In this document: positions 1-9,426 of the stretch, piece by piece
Position numbering within the stretch: the stretch's first letter is position 1
How the letters are laid out: every line of letters starts with the position of its first letter
From: Shewanella psychropiezotolerans
GTDB lineage: Bacteria > Pseudomonadota > Gammaproteobacteria > Enterobacterales > Shewanellaceae
Reading direction: 5' to 3'
Assembly: GCF_007197555.1 (NCBI RefSeq)
Contig: NZ_CP041614.1
Span: 6,254,001-6,318,000, forward strand
DNA: 64,000 nt
The notes under the pieces: model-generated
The model's database searches: none
What the model was told of the DNA's origin: nothing
Seen by the model: only the letters and a program-made list of their open reading frames with translations
Program-made: the position numbers and the translations under genes

Positions 1-1775
1 GGTCATGTCTTCGATTAATGGCTCATCACCATTGACCTTAATATGCTTACAGAATTCTTTCTCTATGCCCCACTTCTTCGCCAATTTGTACATGATCACA
101 TGATCTGGCTTAGACTCGAACAAGGGCTCGATAACCTTTGTACGCCACTGCAGTGAACGGTTAGAGGCTGAAACAGAACCATAAGTTTCAAACTGAGTAC
201 ATGCAGGAAGCAAATACACACCATCGGTACGATTGTGCATAACACCCGCCATCGTTGGAAACGGATCGACGACCACAACAGTGTCCATCTTATCCAGTGC
301 TTCACGCACTTCGCGACCACGGGTTTCGGTATTAACCGACTGCCCCCAGAAGAATGACATACGGATATTATCTTTCTGAGCGATCTTAGTCTTGTCTTCC
401 AGTACACCATCATGCCAGCGAGAACACGGGATACCGGTAGAATTCATCGGCTTTTGACCTAAGTATTCATTCTGGTCGAAACGGGCTTTAACCCACTCGT
501 AATCCAAGTCCCACACGTTACACCAGTGCTTCCATGAACCTGTCTTAAGGCCATAATAGCCAGGCAGTGTATCGAACAACAAACCGAAATCGGTCGCGCC
601 CTGTACGTTATCGTGACCACGGAAGATGTTAGTACCGCCGCCAACAACACCCATGTTTCCAAGCGCTAGTTGCAGGATACAGTAGGCACGAGTATTAGCA
701 TTACCTATGTGATGCTGAGTCCCCCCATACACCAGACAACGGTACCGGGCTTAGTCGTAGCCATCATCTTAGCCACACGGCGCATCTGTACTTCAGGTAC
801 ACCTGCAACGAGTTCGACTTCTGCGGGGTTCCACTTAGCCGCTTCCTCACGAATACGTTCCATACCGTATACACGTTGGTCGATAAAGGTCTGATCTTCC
901 CATTTATTCTTGAAGATATGCCAAAGCAGACCATATATATAAGGGATATCGGTACCTGGACGAATATGTACATATTCATCAGATTTAGCTGCAGTTCGGC
1001 TAAATCTTGGGTCAACGACGATGATTTTCGCACCGCGTTCTTTGCCTTCGAGGATGTGCTGCATAGCAACCGGATGCGCTTCACATGGGTTGGACCCAAT
1101 AAACATCATCACTTTTGCATTACGAATATCGTTGAAAGAGTTGGTTTGCGCACCATAGCCCCAAGTGTTTGCAACACCGGCTACAGTGGTAGAGTGACAA
1201 ATTCGTGCAGAGTGATCGACATTGTTGGTGCCCCACATGGCTGCCAATTTGCGGTACATATAGGCTTGTTCATTAGAGAACTTAGCCGAACCCATGAAGA
1301 ATACTGAATCGGGACCAGATTCCTTGCGGATCTCTAATGCCTTACCACCCACTTCTTCTATGGCTTGATCCCAAGAAATTTTCTTCCACTTCCCGCCTTC
1401 CAGTTTCATTGGATACTTGAGACGCTTCCCACCGTGGCCATGCTCACGTAGTGCCGCACCTTTTGCACAGTGACCACCAGCGTTAAATGGATGATCGAAT
1501 GCAGGCTCCTGGCCTGTCCATACCCCATTTTGTACTTCGGCATAGATACCACAGCCCACAGAACAGTGAGAACATATGGTACGTTTTATTTCAGTCGGTG
1601 CATTATGTGGCACCTCTTTAGCTTCGGCTTTGCGCATCATACCTGCGCCAAGCATAGACGCCGCAGCAATACCACCAGTTGCAAGACCTGCAGACTGAAG
1701 GAACTGACGACGGTTTAGACCTAAGGCAGGCTTGCTAGCCCTTGTTGCCTGGTCTGTTTTGCGAGTTAGTCGCAT
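1..1775 (-). CDS. fdhA: Formate dehydrogenase catalytic subunit FdhA, 3' end outside window, apparent frameshift
   Basis: Molybdopterin/tungstopterin formate dehydrogenase, oxidising formate to CO2 at the periplasmic face. The N-terminus has a twin-arginine signal (NRRQFLQSAG), then a 4Fe-4S motif with Cys68, 71, 75 and 103, and the metal-ligand Cys193 in ARICHS, so this is the cysteine rather than selenocysteine type. I chose the ATG at 1775, 6 nt after TAGGAG. The frame breaks at a run of six C (721-726): as written it stops at TAG just after the WCMGG motif. Adding one base restores an uninterrupted frame (next residues TQHHIGNANTRAYC) down to base 1. About 592 residues are visible; the family is usually near 950. 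Confidence 0.93.
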
Positions 1776-1837
1776 CACACACTCCTAATCTTATTGATTT
1801 AATATAAATATTTACTAATCAGATCAAAAAGCCACTG

Positions 1838-2038
1838 TTACTTAGTACGCAAAGATGCGTAATAACTGCGAACATGGTCAGTCTCTTGGTAGCCGTCACT
1901 TTTCTCTGTAGTCGTTGCTACAGCTGGTGATGCAGCAAGAGCTTGACCACTAACAGTTGCAACTGCACCAGCCGCGCTGCCAACTGCTAAAGCTTTTAAC
2001 AGTTGACGACGACCTATGTCGGAAGCTTGCTTCTTCAT
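1838..2038 (-). CDS. Small Tat-leader protein of formate dehydrogenase clusters
   Basis: A 66-residue protein made of a twin-arginine leader (GRRQLLKALAVGSAAGAVA) and a short hydrophilic tail. This matches the 'formate dehydrogenase region TAT target' family, found next to fdhA in proteobacteria; its biochemical role is not known to me. A strong AGGAGA sits 4 nt before the ATG. It lies 62 bp upstream of fdhA on the same strand, so co-transcription is likely. The tail has no cofactor motif, so an assembly or tethering role would be guesswork. Confidence 0.8.
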   Translation of the reverse strand: MKKQASDIGRRQLLKALAVGSAAGAVATVSGQALAASPAVATTTEKSDGYQETDHVRSYYASLRTK

Positions 2039-2190
2039 AGTCTCTCCTGAGTTTCCATTTGATGTTTAACATCGAGTCATCTGTAATGACCCGACTCTTT
2101 TTGAAGGTTTACCTTCAGTTTTCTTGAATGTCAGCCCGGTGATTTCATATTCGAACTGACAGTCATGATTAGGCTGCCTAAGCGTGCCGT

Positions 2191-2871
2191 TTAAGAGGCT
2201 AGCTCTCGCTTAGCAGGCTCAAGCTTTTCATCTGCGGCTGTTTCAGCCTCAGAACCGGGGCAGTTCACCGGGATATTCAGCTGTAATTGCTCAAATTCAT
2301 TGGCTTCGGTTTCGAAGAATGACTTAGCTAACTGAGCCACGGTGGCATAGAAAGCCGCGCTTGGCGTTACCGCTAACGAGGTACAAAAACGCTCTATCCA
2401 GCTGCTGATATGGCGTTGATAGAAACCCAGTTGGCGATAGCCTGGTGCTTCAAGTAACAAAACCCCCATCACCTCACAAAGCGCTGCAACATGATCTTCC
2501 GGCTCTTTAACGTTCTCTTCGCGCTCGAAACCTAGCTGCAGCAGATCCTGGCGTAACATGGCTAATGGCTTGTCCATCAAAGAACCTGTCATAAACCAGC
2601 TGGCATAAGGCATGATTTCACCGCTACCTACGCCATAGAAGATATTGAAATATTCTTCTTCCAGCTGTTCACTGGTGAATTGATTCGAGGCTAACTTAAG
2701 CGCTGACCAAGCCTTGGTCATCTCACTCGGGTCATTGACATCCAGCTCGAGGTTGGCAAGAAACTGCAATAACTCTGCACTCGGCTGGCTGCGTAGCAGC
2801 GCGGCTAATAGCTGATAGATGTCGGCTCTTAACTGATCATTTTCTGATACTTCTCTTACTAATTCGGTCAT
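2191..2871 (-). CDS. TorD/DmsD-family chaperone for formate dehydrogenase
   Basis: A cytoplasmic, all-helical chaperone of the TorD family, which binds Tat leaders and apo-forms of molybdoenzymes during cofactor loading. The visible family core is DQLRADIYQLLAALLRSQPS near the N-terminus and an EEYFNIFYGVGSGEIMPYASW-like segment mid-protein, matching the EyxxLFxGpg..PyeSvy signature. I placed the start at the ATG at 2871 rather than the in-frame upstream ATG at 2922, because 2871 lies 10 nt after the upstream iron-sulfur gene's stop and begins the conserved MTELVREV. The C-terminus is short and acidic. Its position between the polyferredoxin and fdhA points to FdhA as client. Confidence 0.85.
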   Translation of the reverse strand: MTELVREVSENDQLRADIYQLLAALLRSQPSAELLQFLANLELDVNDPSEMTKAWSALKLASNQFTSEQLEEEYFNIFYGVGSGEIMPYASWFMTGSLMDKPLAMLRQDLLQLGFEREENVKEPEDHVAALCEVMGVLLLEAPGYRQLGFYQRHISSWIERFCTSLAVTPSAAFYATVAQLAKSFFETEANEFEQLQLNIPVNCPGSEAETAADEKLEPAKRELAS

Positions 2872-2881
2872 AGCTACACTC

Positions 2882-4567
2882 TTATCGCAGTTGCTTTTCT
2901 GGGTCTTGAAGGATGTCTTCAAACATATCTTTCACGCGGCAGTCACTACACATCTGCAAACGCTCTGTGTTTGCACTGAACGCACTGTGCCCGCCAATCA
3001 CTTCTTGCATGCGTTTGATCATCGACTTGGTGGCGAAGGGGGTACCACAACGAATACACTCGAATGGATCCTCTTCTTTCAATGTTTTGATGGTTTGACG
3101 CGCTTGTTTATCTAAGTTCATCTGAGAGGTCAGGCTGATGGCGTTCTCAGGACAGGCCTTCTCACACAGGCCACATTGCACGCAATCTTGCTCGAGGAAG
3201 TTCAATGCCGGCTTATCGCCGCCATCTGTGAGCGCCTGAGTTGGACAGGTAGACACACAAGAGAGACATAAGGTACAGCTATCAGTATTTACGCTGACAA
3301 TACCGTAGGGAAGGTTACTCTGGGTCAGGCAGGTATCCACTGAAGCCGCTTGCTCATTAAGATGATCTATCGCCGCATACAAGGTGTTGCGCTTAGTGGT
3401 AGCAGCAAACTCACCCGGCACAATCACAGGCCAATCGGAGCTGCTTGCTACCAAATCGGCAAGACTGGCTATACTCGACTCATCGATAAGGGATATACGC
3501 TGTGGCTGACCCATCTCATTAAGAATATCGTTCGCCAGCTGAAGTTCACCCTTGAGCATCTGGGTCAAGGTCGGCGCTGTGGCGGCGGTGTTAAGCACTA
3601 AAATCTGACGTGCACCCCAGGCCAGAGATGACATCCAATGATCTATGCTAGCAACGGTGATCTCTTCCATGGCAACCGGAATAATAGCGCCAGGTAAGTC
3701 ATCACCTATAAGTGCTGCACCATTGGCTTCATCATGAAACAAGATCACAGGAGCAACTTGAGCCTGCTCGCTGAAGCGAGTAACCAGTTTATGAAGATAA
3801 GAGTGTAGGGCTTGTGGTGTTGGCAGGTCGTAGCTAATCGCACCTGTAGGGCAGGCATTGGTACAACTACCAGCACCGTGACAGAGATAAGGGTCTATCT
3901 CTATCATCTTATCTATGCTTTGGATGGCATCGGCAGGACAGAAGTTCAGACAGCGATTACAACCATCGATACCGTTACGGTTATGGGCACAGATCTCGCT
4001 GTTCACCTTAACGTAGCGCGGCTTATCGAACTCACCAATCAGCTCTGGAAGCTGATTAACGGCATCGTCTAATTTAGCTTCGTCCTGACCCACGTAAAAA
4101 TAGCCAGGTGGTAACATTTCTAAGTTGATACAGGGAGACTGGCTCAAGTCTAAGATAAGATCGAAGTGCGCCTTACGAATAGCCGCCAGGCTCAAGTCAG
4201 TCGCGATAGCATCTTGCTCATTGCCTGATTCGACTTTAACCTGAAACTGTCCGAGGAAACCTTTGATCTCGATAAGCTTGTTATAGAAGCTCTCGACATC
4301 TTCGGCGGCAGACATCACCCTCTCAAGATGCTCTTCATCTTGGCTGGTAATCGATTCATTGGCCAGAATGGCAATTTTTCCCATATTAGACAATCTAGCT
4401 GCCGCTAAGCGAGCCAGATCTTCCGGCCCGATAACGAGCACATTGCCCTCAGTGGTATAGCTGACGGTTGGCGGGATCAGGTTTTGAATGACCTGAGTAT
4501 TCGCCAACACTTGCTGCCGAACCCCTTGGAGTTCAACTTGGGTATCATTATTCAAATTTATGCTCAC
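2882..4567 (-). CDS. Multi-cluster 4Fe-4S ferredoxin protein of the formate dehydrogenase operon
   Basis: A 561-residue cytoplasmic polyferredoxin. Cysteine motifs in order: CNRCLNFCPADAI, then CHGAGSCTNACPTGAI, then CTLCLSCVSTCPTQAL, then CVQCGLCEKACPENAI, and a late CIRCGTPF with a C-x2-C near the end. These predict four or more 4Fe-4S clusters. Known Shewanella clusters carry an equivalent gene between the DUF3306 and torD-like genes. It probably passes electrons or supports cofactor assembly; which of these is unknown. The start is a GTG at 4567 with AGGA about 9 nt upstream. A 206 bp gap separates it from the upstream DUF3306 gene. Confidence 0.87.
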   Translation of the reverse strand: MSINLNNDTQVELQGVRQQVLANTQVIQNLIPPTVSYTTEGNVLVIGPEDLARLAAARLSNMGKIAILANESITSQDEEHLERVMSAAEDVESFYNKLIEIKGFLGQFQVKVESGNEQDAIATDLSLAAIRKAHFDLILDLSQSPCINLEMLPPGYFYVGQDEAKLDDAVNQLPELIGEFDKPRYVKVNSEICAHNRNGIDGCNRCLNFCPADAIQSIDKMIEIDPYLCHGAGSCTNACPTGAISYDLPTPQALHSYLHKLVTRFSEQAQVAPVILFHDEANGAALIGDDLPGAIIPVAMEEITVASIDHWMSSLAWGARQILVLNTAATAPTLTQMLKGELQLANDILNEMGQPQRISLIDESSIASLADLVASSSDWPVIVPGEFAATTKRNTLYAAIDHLNEQAASVDTCLTQSNLPYGIVSVNTDSCTLCLSCVSTCPTQALTDGGDKPALNFLEQDCVQCGLCEKACPENAISLTSQMNLDKQARQTIKTLKEEDPFECIRCGTPFATKSMIKRMQEVIGGHSAFSANTERLQMCSDCRVKDMFEDILQDPEKQLR

Positions 4568-4773
4568 ATTGCGTTCCTGAACAGTTTGGCTGCTGCCATC
4601 GGCTGATCGCTACACTCTTATCACTCTTCGGTTAGCGTTTCATTGTTCAACACTTTGGCTTCATCAGGGCCAAGGTTTATTACCGATTATTGCTAAGCTT
4701 TTCTCGCTTTTTGCAAGATAAAGTAGCAATTCACATACCAAGTCTGTGGTTATTAAACTTATGTAAAATGACG

Positions 4774-5433
4774 TTAAACGACCGTTTCCTTTGTTTCACC
4801 CTCAGAATCTGGTGCATTTTGGGACAAGTCATCACTCTCGATGTCCAAAATGTCCTCAGGTGCTTCACTGTCTATATGTGTTTCATTACTAAGGGAAGCT
4901 GTAGTGCTTTCATCAGCACTCTCTGTTGCATGGTCTTCAGCGGCTTGAGCAAGCTCTTGCTCTTTGACTTCATCCTCTTTCTTAGTCACATGACGGAAAA
5001 TCTTCTTGGCAATTTCTGCCGACTGCTCCGCACTCAGCTTAGGCTGATTACTGTAATCTAAGGCATACTCGAGCAAGCCATCTATTTCGTTATATTGAGG
5101 CTGCTTCCATAACGCTTTTAACGCGGCTGCCTTAGCCGTTGGATCGACATTTGCCCCCATAAAACTGGCAAAACTGCCACCAACTTCAATTTTGTCTGGA
5201 TCGGGAAGGTCTTCAGCCGTTAGCACCTTAGCTTCATCGGTCGCCTCTTGATCTGACTCTTGCACTAGAGATGACTCTAGCTGAGATTCAGTGACTTCTA
5301 GATCACTAAGGTCTTGCTCATCAGTCTTTTCTTGCGCTCTTGCTGTGGCAGCCTCCTCAGCCAACCTTTCCTCTTCGACTTGCTGACGACGTTGAGTCCA
5401 GCGAGAGAATAATCCGCTTGGTTTATTGCTCAT
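4774..5433 (-). CDS. DUF3306 protein
   Basis: A 219-residue acidic protein of the DUF3306 family, found in formate dehydrogenase clusters. It opens with a conserved basic patch (FSRWTQRRQQV), followed by a Glu/Asp-rich low-complexity stretch. The family core is LPDPDKIEVGGSFASFMG through ALKALWKQPQYNEIDGLLEYALDYS. The C-terminal third is again very acidic and looks disordered. Its start overlaps the DUF3305 stop (ATGA at 5430-5433), so the two are translationally coupled. The function is unknown to me; conserved linkage to fdhA suggests a maturation role. Confidence 0.85.
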   Translation of the reverse strand: MSNKPSGLFSRWTQRRQQVEEERLAEEAATARAQEKTDEQDLSDLEVTESQLESSLVQESDQEATDEAKVLTAEDLPDPDKIEVGGSFASFMGANVDPTAKAAALKALWKQPQYNEIDGLLEYALDYSNQPKLSAEQSAEIAKKIFRHVTKKEDEVKEQELAQAAEDHATESADESTTASLSNETHIDSEAPEDILDIESDDLSQNAPDSEGETKETVV

Positions 5434-5903
5434 CGGTTTCTGTGCTCACTGAAATGATTGGTACTCGGACCTTGATTCTTACGGCGGTTAACATGCTTAC
5501 GACGATGCGCACATATCTCGACTTCACCATGGCGGGTAATGAAGGCTTCCATCCAACAGGCAATGGCTTGTGGCATAGGTAAGTTCAACACTGGCGTATC
5601 ACCTTCCAGGCAACCTGCTGCGACGTTTTGGTCTGCGGAGATCATTGCCGGAACCCAAGTACCGTCCTCGAGTTCGTCGCACACTATGAACAACATGGCG
5701 TTGTCCATATCCAAATTGATACGGTAGCTACCGCGTTCATCTTTATGTAACTCAAGCTGGATAAGGTGTGAATTCTCAGGGGCGTCATGAGTGGCCGGTA
5801 ATATCTGATCTAACTCCCAGGTCACTGAGGTCCAGCGCCCGACTAACTTTTCGATTCTCTTGAGAGAAACATGCATGGGCCATTGGCTTTCGGTATGTTG
5901 CAT
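5430..5903 (-). CDS. DUF3305 protein
   Basis: A 157-residue cytoplasmic protein of the DUF3305 family. The core (SLKRIEKLVGRWTSVTWELDQILP, then ELHKDERGSYRINLDM) is the recognised domain, and it ends in a basic tail (AHRRKHVNRRKNQG). It is first in the minus-strand formate dehydrogenase operon, with GGAG 8 nt before the ATG, and overlaps the DUF3306 start by 4 nt. It faces fdhD across a 313 bp divergent intergenic region. The molecular function is unknown; the constant pairing with DUF3306 and fdh genes supports an accessory role. Confidence 0.85.
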   Translation of the reverse strand: MQHTESQWPMHVSLKRIEKLVGRWTSVTWELDQILPATHDAPENSHLIQLELHKDERGSYRINLDMDNAMLFIVCDELEDGTWVPAMISADQNVAAGCLEGDTPVLNLPMPQAIACWMEAFITRHGEVEICAHRRKHVNRRKNQGPSTNHFSEHRNR

Positions 5904-6060
5904 TCAGTCTCCACCTTACTTGTAGCGGGTTTATCATTCAGATAACACCCGGCCCGATAATGAGGTTCATATTTTCTACTATGCCCATCAACAAGCAATA
6001 TATGTGCCATGCAATTAATAGAGGAAAGTTGCGCTAGATCATCAATTCCACACTAAGAGT

Positions 6061-6097
6061 AGGACAATTTGTCCTGAACGCCATTTTTTATAGGACA
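6061..6097. promoter_or_regulatory. Palindromic AGGACA sites in the fdhD/DUF3305 divergent promoter region
   Basis: In the 313 bp between the divergent DUF3305 and fdhD operons, 6061-6075 reads AGGACAATTTGTCCT, a perfect inverted repeat. A third AGGACA half-site lies at 6092-6097. A looser inverted repeat (AACGCCATTT ... AAATGGGCGTT, about 6078-6109) overlaps it. Position and symmetry suggest an operator shared by both operons. The HTH/PBP regulator at 7133 is one candidate to bind it. The rest of 5904-6216 shows nothing else I can name. Confidence 0.45.
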
Positions 6098-6216
6098 TAA
6101 ATGGGCGTTTTAACGGTGGGTAATGAGAGAGATCACGCATTAACTCAAGGGTTCAGCGTCTGGGTACAATAATTGCTATGCTAAATTAGTCAATTTCCAA
6201 TGAAGAGTGATGAACC

Positions 6217-7062
6217 TTGAGCAAGCACTATCCAACCTTGATAAAAACAGCGACCGATGTGCCATTAACCATTGCTGTTAAGGCTATCGACGAAAATGGT
6301 GAGCAGGTAGACAAGCATATCGCCTGTGAGCGCCCCCTCACCGTCTACCTGAACTGGCGACCGATTGTAACCTTGATGACCTTAGGGGCCAGAGCCGAAT
6401 CGCTGGCCTTAGGCTACTTGAAGAACCAAGGGTTTATCTCGCAGCTCGATAAACTTGAATCGATTATCGTCGATTGGGAGGTCAGCTCAGCGGCCATCAT
6501 CACCAAGGAAGACACTGAGAACTTAGAAGAGAAGCTCTCGGAAAAAACGGTAACCTCAGGCTGTGGCCAGGGAACCGTATATGGTGGATTTATGGATGGT
6601 TTGGATGAGATAAACCTGCCACAACGCCGAATTAAGCAGAGCATGATCTATAGCCTGCTAAAAAATATCAGTGAATACAACGAAACCTATAAGAATGCAG
6701 GCGCGGTACACGGTTGTGGCCTGTGCCTCGACGATCAAATCGTCGATTTCGTCGAAGATGTGGGCCGCCATAACGCGGTAGATACCTTAGCTGGCGAGAT
6801 GTGGTTAAAAGAGACCCCAGGTGAAGACAAACTTTTCTACACCACGGGACGCCTGACCTCTGAGATGGTGATAAAAGTCGCCAAGATGGGTATTCCCACC
6901 TTACTATCCCGCAGCGGAGCAACTCAGATGGGACTAGAGCTGGCACAACAGATGGGAATAACCATGATAGCCCGGGCCAAGGGAAAACACTTCCTTATCT
7001 ACAATGGTGCCGACAACATAGAATTCGATGCCATCCCACCTAAGCGCCCCTCAAAGAAGTAG
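6217..7062 (+). CDS. fdhD: FdhD, sulfurtransferase for formate dehydrogenase cofactor
   Basis: FdhD moves sulfur from IscS to the molybdenum cofactor of formate dehydrogenase, without which the enzyme is inactive. At 281 residues it is normal length. Visible signatures are ERPLTVYLNWRP, TSGCGQGTVY (one Cys here, where E. coli has a C-x2-C loop), AGAVHGCGLC, EDVGRHNAVDTLAG and FYTTGRLTSEMVIKVAKMGIP. The best in-frame start is a TTG at 6217, preceded by AAGAGTGA; the ATG at 6210 is out of frame. The gene is divergent from the DUF3305 operon and followed by a regulator in the same direction. Confidence 0.93.
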   Translation: MSKHYPTLIKTATDVPLTIAVKAIDENGEQVDKHIACERPLTVYLNWRPIVTLMTLGARAESLALGYLKNQGFISQLDKLESIIVDWEVSSAAIITKEDTENLEEKLSEKTVTSGCGQGTVYGGFMDGLDEINLPQRRIKQSMIYSLLKNISEYNETYKNAGAVHGCGLCLDDQIVDFVEDVGRHNAVDTLAGEMWLKETPGEDKLFYTTGRLTSEMVIKVAKMGIPTLLSRSGATQMGLELAQQMGITMIARAKGKHFLIYNGADNIEFDAIPPKRPSKK

Positions 7063-7086
7063 ACCGAAACAAGGGACGTTTAAAAT

Positions 7087-7109
7087 CTTGGCTGCATGAA
7101 GCAGCCAAA
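7087..7109 (+). terminator. Hairpin between fdhD and the regulator
   Basis: TTGGCTGC, loop ATGAA, GCAGCCAA forms an 8 bp perfect stem in the 70 bp between fdhD and the next gene. There is no T-tract after it, so it may be an attenuator or RNA-processing site rather than a full terminator. Confidence 0.4.
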
Positions 7110-7132
7110 GTACTACTTAATGGAAATTAGTA

Positions 7133-8038
7133 ATGACAGAGCCGAGCAAACTCGTCTATATGAGCGCCAAACAGGTCGCCGAATACCTAGATCTCAATGA
7201 GAAGAAGGTCTATGCGATGGCAAACGATCGCATACTTCCCGCAACTAAAGTTACAGGAAAGTGGCTTTTCCCTAAGATTTTGATCGATCGTTGGGTAATG
7301 GATTCATGCCATAGCGGCATGTTGTCAGACAGAATGCACATCACAGGCAGTGATGATCCCCTACTGTCTATGTTGGTCTCTCGATTGATGACTCAGATAG
7401 GCAAAAGCGACCTCATCAGCTACAGCTCCACAGGCTCACGCCTCGGCCTGGACTTGCTCTCACGCGGCTACGCCGATGTGTGCACCTTACACTGGGGTAG
7501 TGTCGATGAGCGCAATATCCGTCACCCGGCGCTGCTAAAGGGCTACCCGAACCACCAGCAGTGGGTCATGATCCACGGCTATACACGTCAACAGGGCCTG
7601 ATGATGCGTACCGAGATGCATCATAGATGTCAGGAAGAAGACCAGATAATCTCCCTCCCCTGGCGCTGGGTAGACAGGCAAGCCGGTGCTGGTAGCCAGC
7701 AACACCTGGAACATTGGCTCATGAAGCAAGGCGCCGCCCTGACTCATATCAATGCCAATGTCACCGCCTACAGCGAGCGTGAACTCGCCGGCTTCATCGC
7801 CCGCGGTGATGCCGACATAGGCTTCGGCTGTCAATCGGTCGCCATGGAAAGCGGCCTAAGCTTCGTGCCGCTGATCACGGAATCATTCGACTTCGTCATG
7901 CCACAGGGGATCTACTTCAGACGTCAGTTACAGCACTTGTTCGACATGATATCCAGCTCGCAGACGAGACAGTTGGCCGCCTCACTGGGTGGGTATGATT
8001 TGACGGATTGCGGCAAGTTGTTGTGGAATCCAAGCTAA
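7133..8038 (+). CDS. HTH plus periplasmic-binding-like domain regulator
   Basis: A 301-residue cytoplasmic regulator. Residues about 8-60 form an excisionase/MerR-like helix-turn-helix (MSAKQVAEYLDLNEKKVYAMANDRILPATKVTGKWLF). Residues about 80-295 resemble a substrate-binding protein of the PBP-like family fused to such domains, with ISYSSTGSRLGLDLLSRGYADVCTLHWG and ADIGFGCQSVAMESGLSFVPLITESFDFVM. Related fusions are often linked to molybdate or formate metabolism. Following fdhD in the same direction suggests it controls the fdh genes, perhaps through the AGGACA palindrome at 6061. The ligand cannot be read from sequence. Confidence 0.8.
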   Translation: MTEPSKLVYMSAKQVAEYLDLNEKKVYAMANDRILPATKVTGKWLFPKILIDRWVMDSCHSGMLSDRMHITGSDDPLLSMLVSRLMTQIGKSDLISYSSTGSRLGLDLLSRGYADVCTLHWGSVDERNIRHPALLKGYPNHQQWVMIHGYTRQQGLMMRTEMHHRCQEEDQIISLPWRWVDRQAGAGSQQHLEHWLMKQGAALTHINANVTAYSERELAGFIARGDADIGFGCQSVAMESGLSFVPLITESFDFVMPQGIYFRRQLQHLFDMISSSQTRQLAASLGGYDLTDCGKLLWNPS

Positions 8039-8350
8039 GAAGGTCCAAGGTTTTAGACTCTAGGAACGAGGAATAGGCAGGGAAAGCTAAGACGACGCTT
8101 CGCTAATAGACGGCCTTCGGCCTATTCAACGCTAACGCTAATTGAGATTGTCGGTTAACAATTGCTGAAATAACTTTTTTAGTTTCTTCTAGCTTCATTG
8201 GTATTTAGTTGGGTCGATTTGAGCGTTGATCCTTTTTGTAACCTATCACCTGCCGTGGGGCTAATGTGCAGATACTTCTGCGAGACGCTATAAAGCCATC
8301 CCTGGCCGCTCTGCGGTTTCATCCTTGAAATCGAAGCTCGCAGCCGCATC

Positions 8351-8385
8351 TAGACCTAAATATCTATCTCTTCGATTTAGGTCTA
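8351..8385. repeat. Inverted repeat in the 8039-8435 intergenic region
   Basis: The 397 bp between the regulator and the VOC gene has no convincing gene. It holds a perfect 10 bp inverted repeat (TAGACCTAAA ... TTTAGGTCTA, 15 nt loop), and a smaller GGCC-TTC-GGCC hairpin near 8112-8122. The loop segment CTCTTCGATTTAG recurs at 22691-22703, so this may be part of a dispersed non-coding repeat. Confidence 0.5.
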
Positions 8386-8435
8386 TTGGGAACCCAAATG
8401 ACTTAGAACTAAGGGTTTGACACCATAGTCACTCG

Positions 8436-8795
8436 TTAGCTGAAAAATTCAAATAACTCATGAACTATGCCTGATGGATCTTTAAAAGCTGAGTACCGTC
8501 CCCAGTCATTTTGATTTGGGACATCATGAATAAACTCAACACCATGATTCTTTAACTCGTTAATTTTTTCATCTAGATTTTTAACCGTGAACACTAATGT
8601 GGAGCTGGAATTGTAACCATGCTGATAATTTATGGCAGGTAAAGTCCCCTGAAACATGAGCACTTCATGAGTGCCTGCCAAGAGTTTTATACAAGAATCA
8701 CTTTCTGAAACTAGATCCAATCCAAGAATATTCACGTAAAACAATTTAGATTCTTGAAGATTTTTAACCACTAATAATGTTGATGGATTTTCCAT
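8436..8795 (-). CDS. VOC-family (glyoxalase/bleomycin-resistance fold) protein
   Basis: A 119-residue single-domain protein with the paired beta-alpha-beta-beta-beta layout of the vicinal oxygen chelate fold. The first module is STLLVVKNLQESKLFYVNILGLDLVSE; the second is STLVFTVKNLDEKINELKNHGVEFIHDV, followed by the characteristic YSAFKDPSGIVHELFEF end. Family members are metal-dependent lyases, dioxygenases or drug-binding proteins; nothing here decides which. It stands alone, with about 100 bp before the next minus-strand gene. Confidence 0.85.
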   Translation of the reverse strand: MENPSTLLVVKNLQESKLFYVNILGLDLVSESDSCIKLLAGTHEVLMFQGTLPAINYQHGYNSSSTLVFTVKNLDEKINELKNHGVEFIHDVPNQNDWGRYSAFKDPSGIVHELFEFFS

Positions 8796-8892
8796 GCTGA
8801 ATCACAACTCCTTCTATAAGATCATGATGATCCTAGTCGCCCATTGTTAATCAACAACATATCAACCATATCTCTGGTTATCAATACTCAAC

Positions 8893-9426
8893 TTAGCGAC
8901 AAGCCAACTGATAGATCACGACTATGACCATCAATAAAACACTTGGGTAAAAGGTTAAGGCAAAACCAAATGCTCTGGCTGGGGCACCTTTGGCGTAGCC
9001 TTTGAAGAAAGCAATGCGGCCGATGGCAAACAGTAACGAACATAGTGGAAGCACTGATAACCAGACCGTCGGCATGGTGAATGCCCAGATACTGTAAACC
9101 ATTGCAGTCATCAATAGCTGTTCAAGCGTATTTTGTAGCAGGCTCTGCAACACACTAGCCTCATGACTAGCATTGGATAAAGCGCTACCATCGATATCTT
9201 CTGGGCTAAAGAAGCGAAATTTTGCTAGGCGAGCGATACTGCCTATAAGGAAAACTACAGGCAAGATCAACGATTGACCCAACACAGTAAACTTACTACC
9301 TAAGTCCTCTATCTGCGCATAAGAGAAAGGGTCAAACATCATCCCCACAACAATCACCACCACAGCTAATCCCATAGCCGCAGCCATCCCCTTCAACACC
9401 CCAACTTGCTTAACAGACAACCCCAT
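8893..9426 (-). CDS. MAPEG-family membrane protein
   Basis: A 177-residue integral membrane protein with four predicted hydrophobic helices (around residues 10-30, 45-65, 108-135 and 150-172). The arrangement fits the MAPEG superfamily: LEQLLMTAMVYSIWAFTMP matches the conserved E-Q region and GRIAFFKGYAKGAPARAFGFALTF the R-x3-x2-GY-x5-R-x2-G region. Eukaryotic members are glutathione or eicosanoid enzymes; bacterial substrates are mostly unknown. Monocistronic as far as I can see. Confidence 0.75.
   Translation of the reverse strand: MGLSVKQVGVLKGMAAAMGLAVVVIVVGMMFDPFSYAQIEDLGSKFTVLGQSLILPVVFLIGSIARLAKFRFFSPEDIDGSALSNASHEASVLQSLLQNTLEQLLMTAMVYSIWAFTMPTVWLSVLPLCSLLFAIGRIAFFKGYAKGAPARAFGFALTFYPSVLLMVIVVIYQLACR

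Noticed and set aside
705..780. In-frame stop in fdhA as a selenocysteine codon
   Set aside because: The stop is TAG, not TGA, and the metal-ligand residue (Cys193) lies far upstream and is a normal cysteine. A shifted frame gives conserved sequence, so a frameshift explains it.
876..1307. Open frame on the plus strand antisense to fdhA
   Set aside because: It lies fully opposite a well-supported conserved gene, has no ribosome site and no recognisable protein features.
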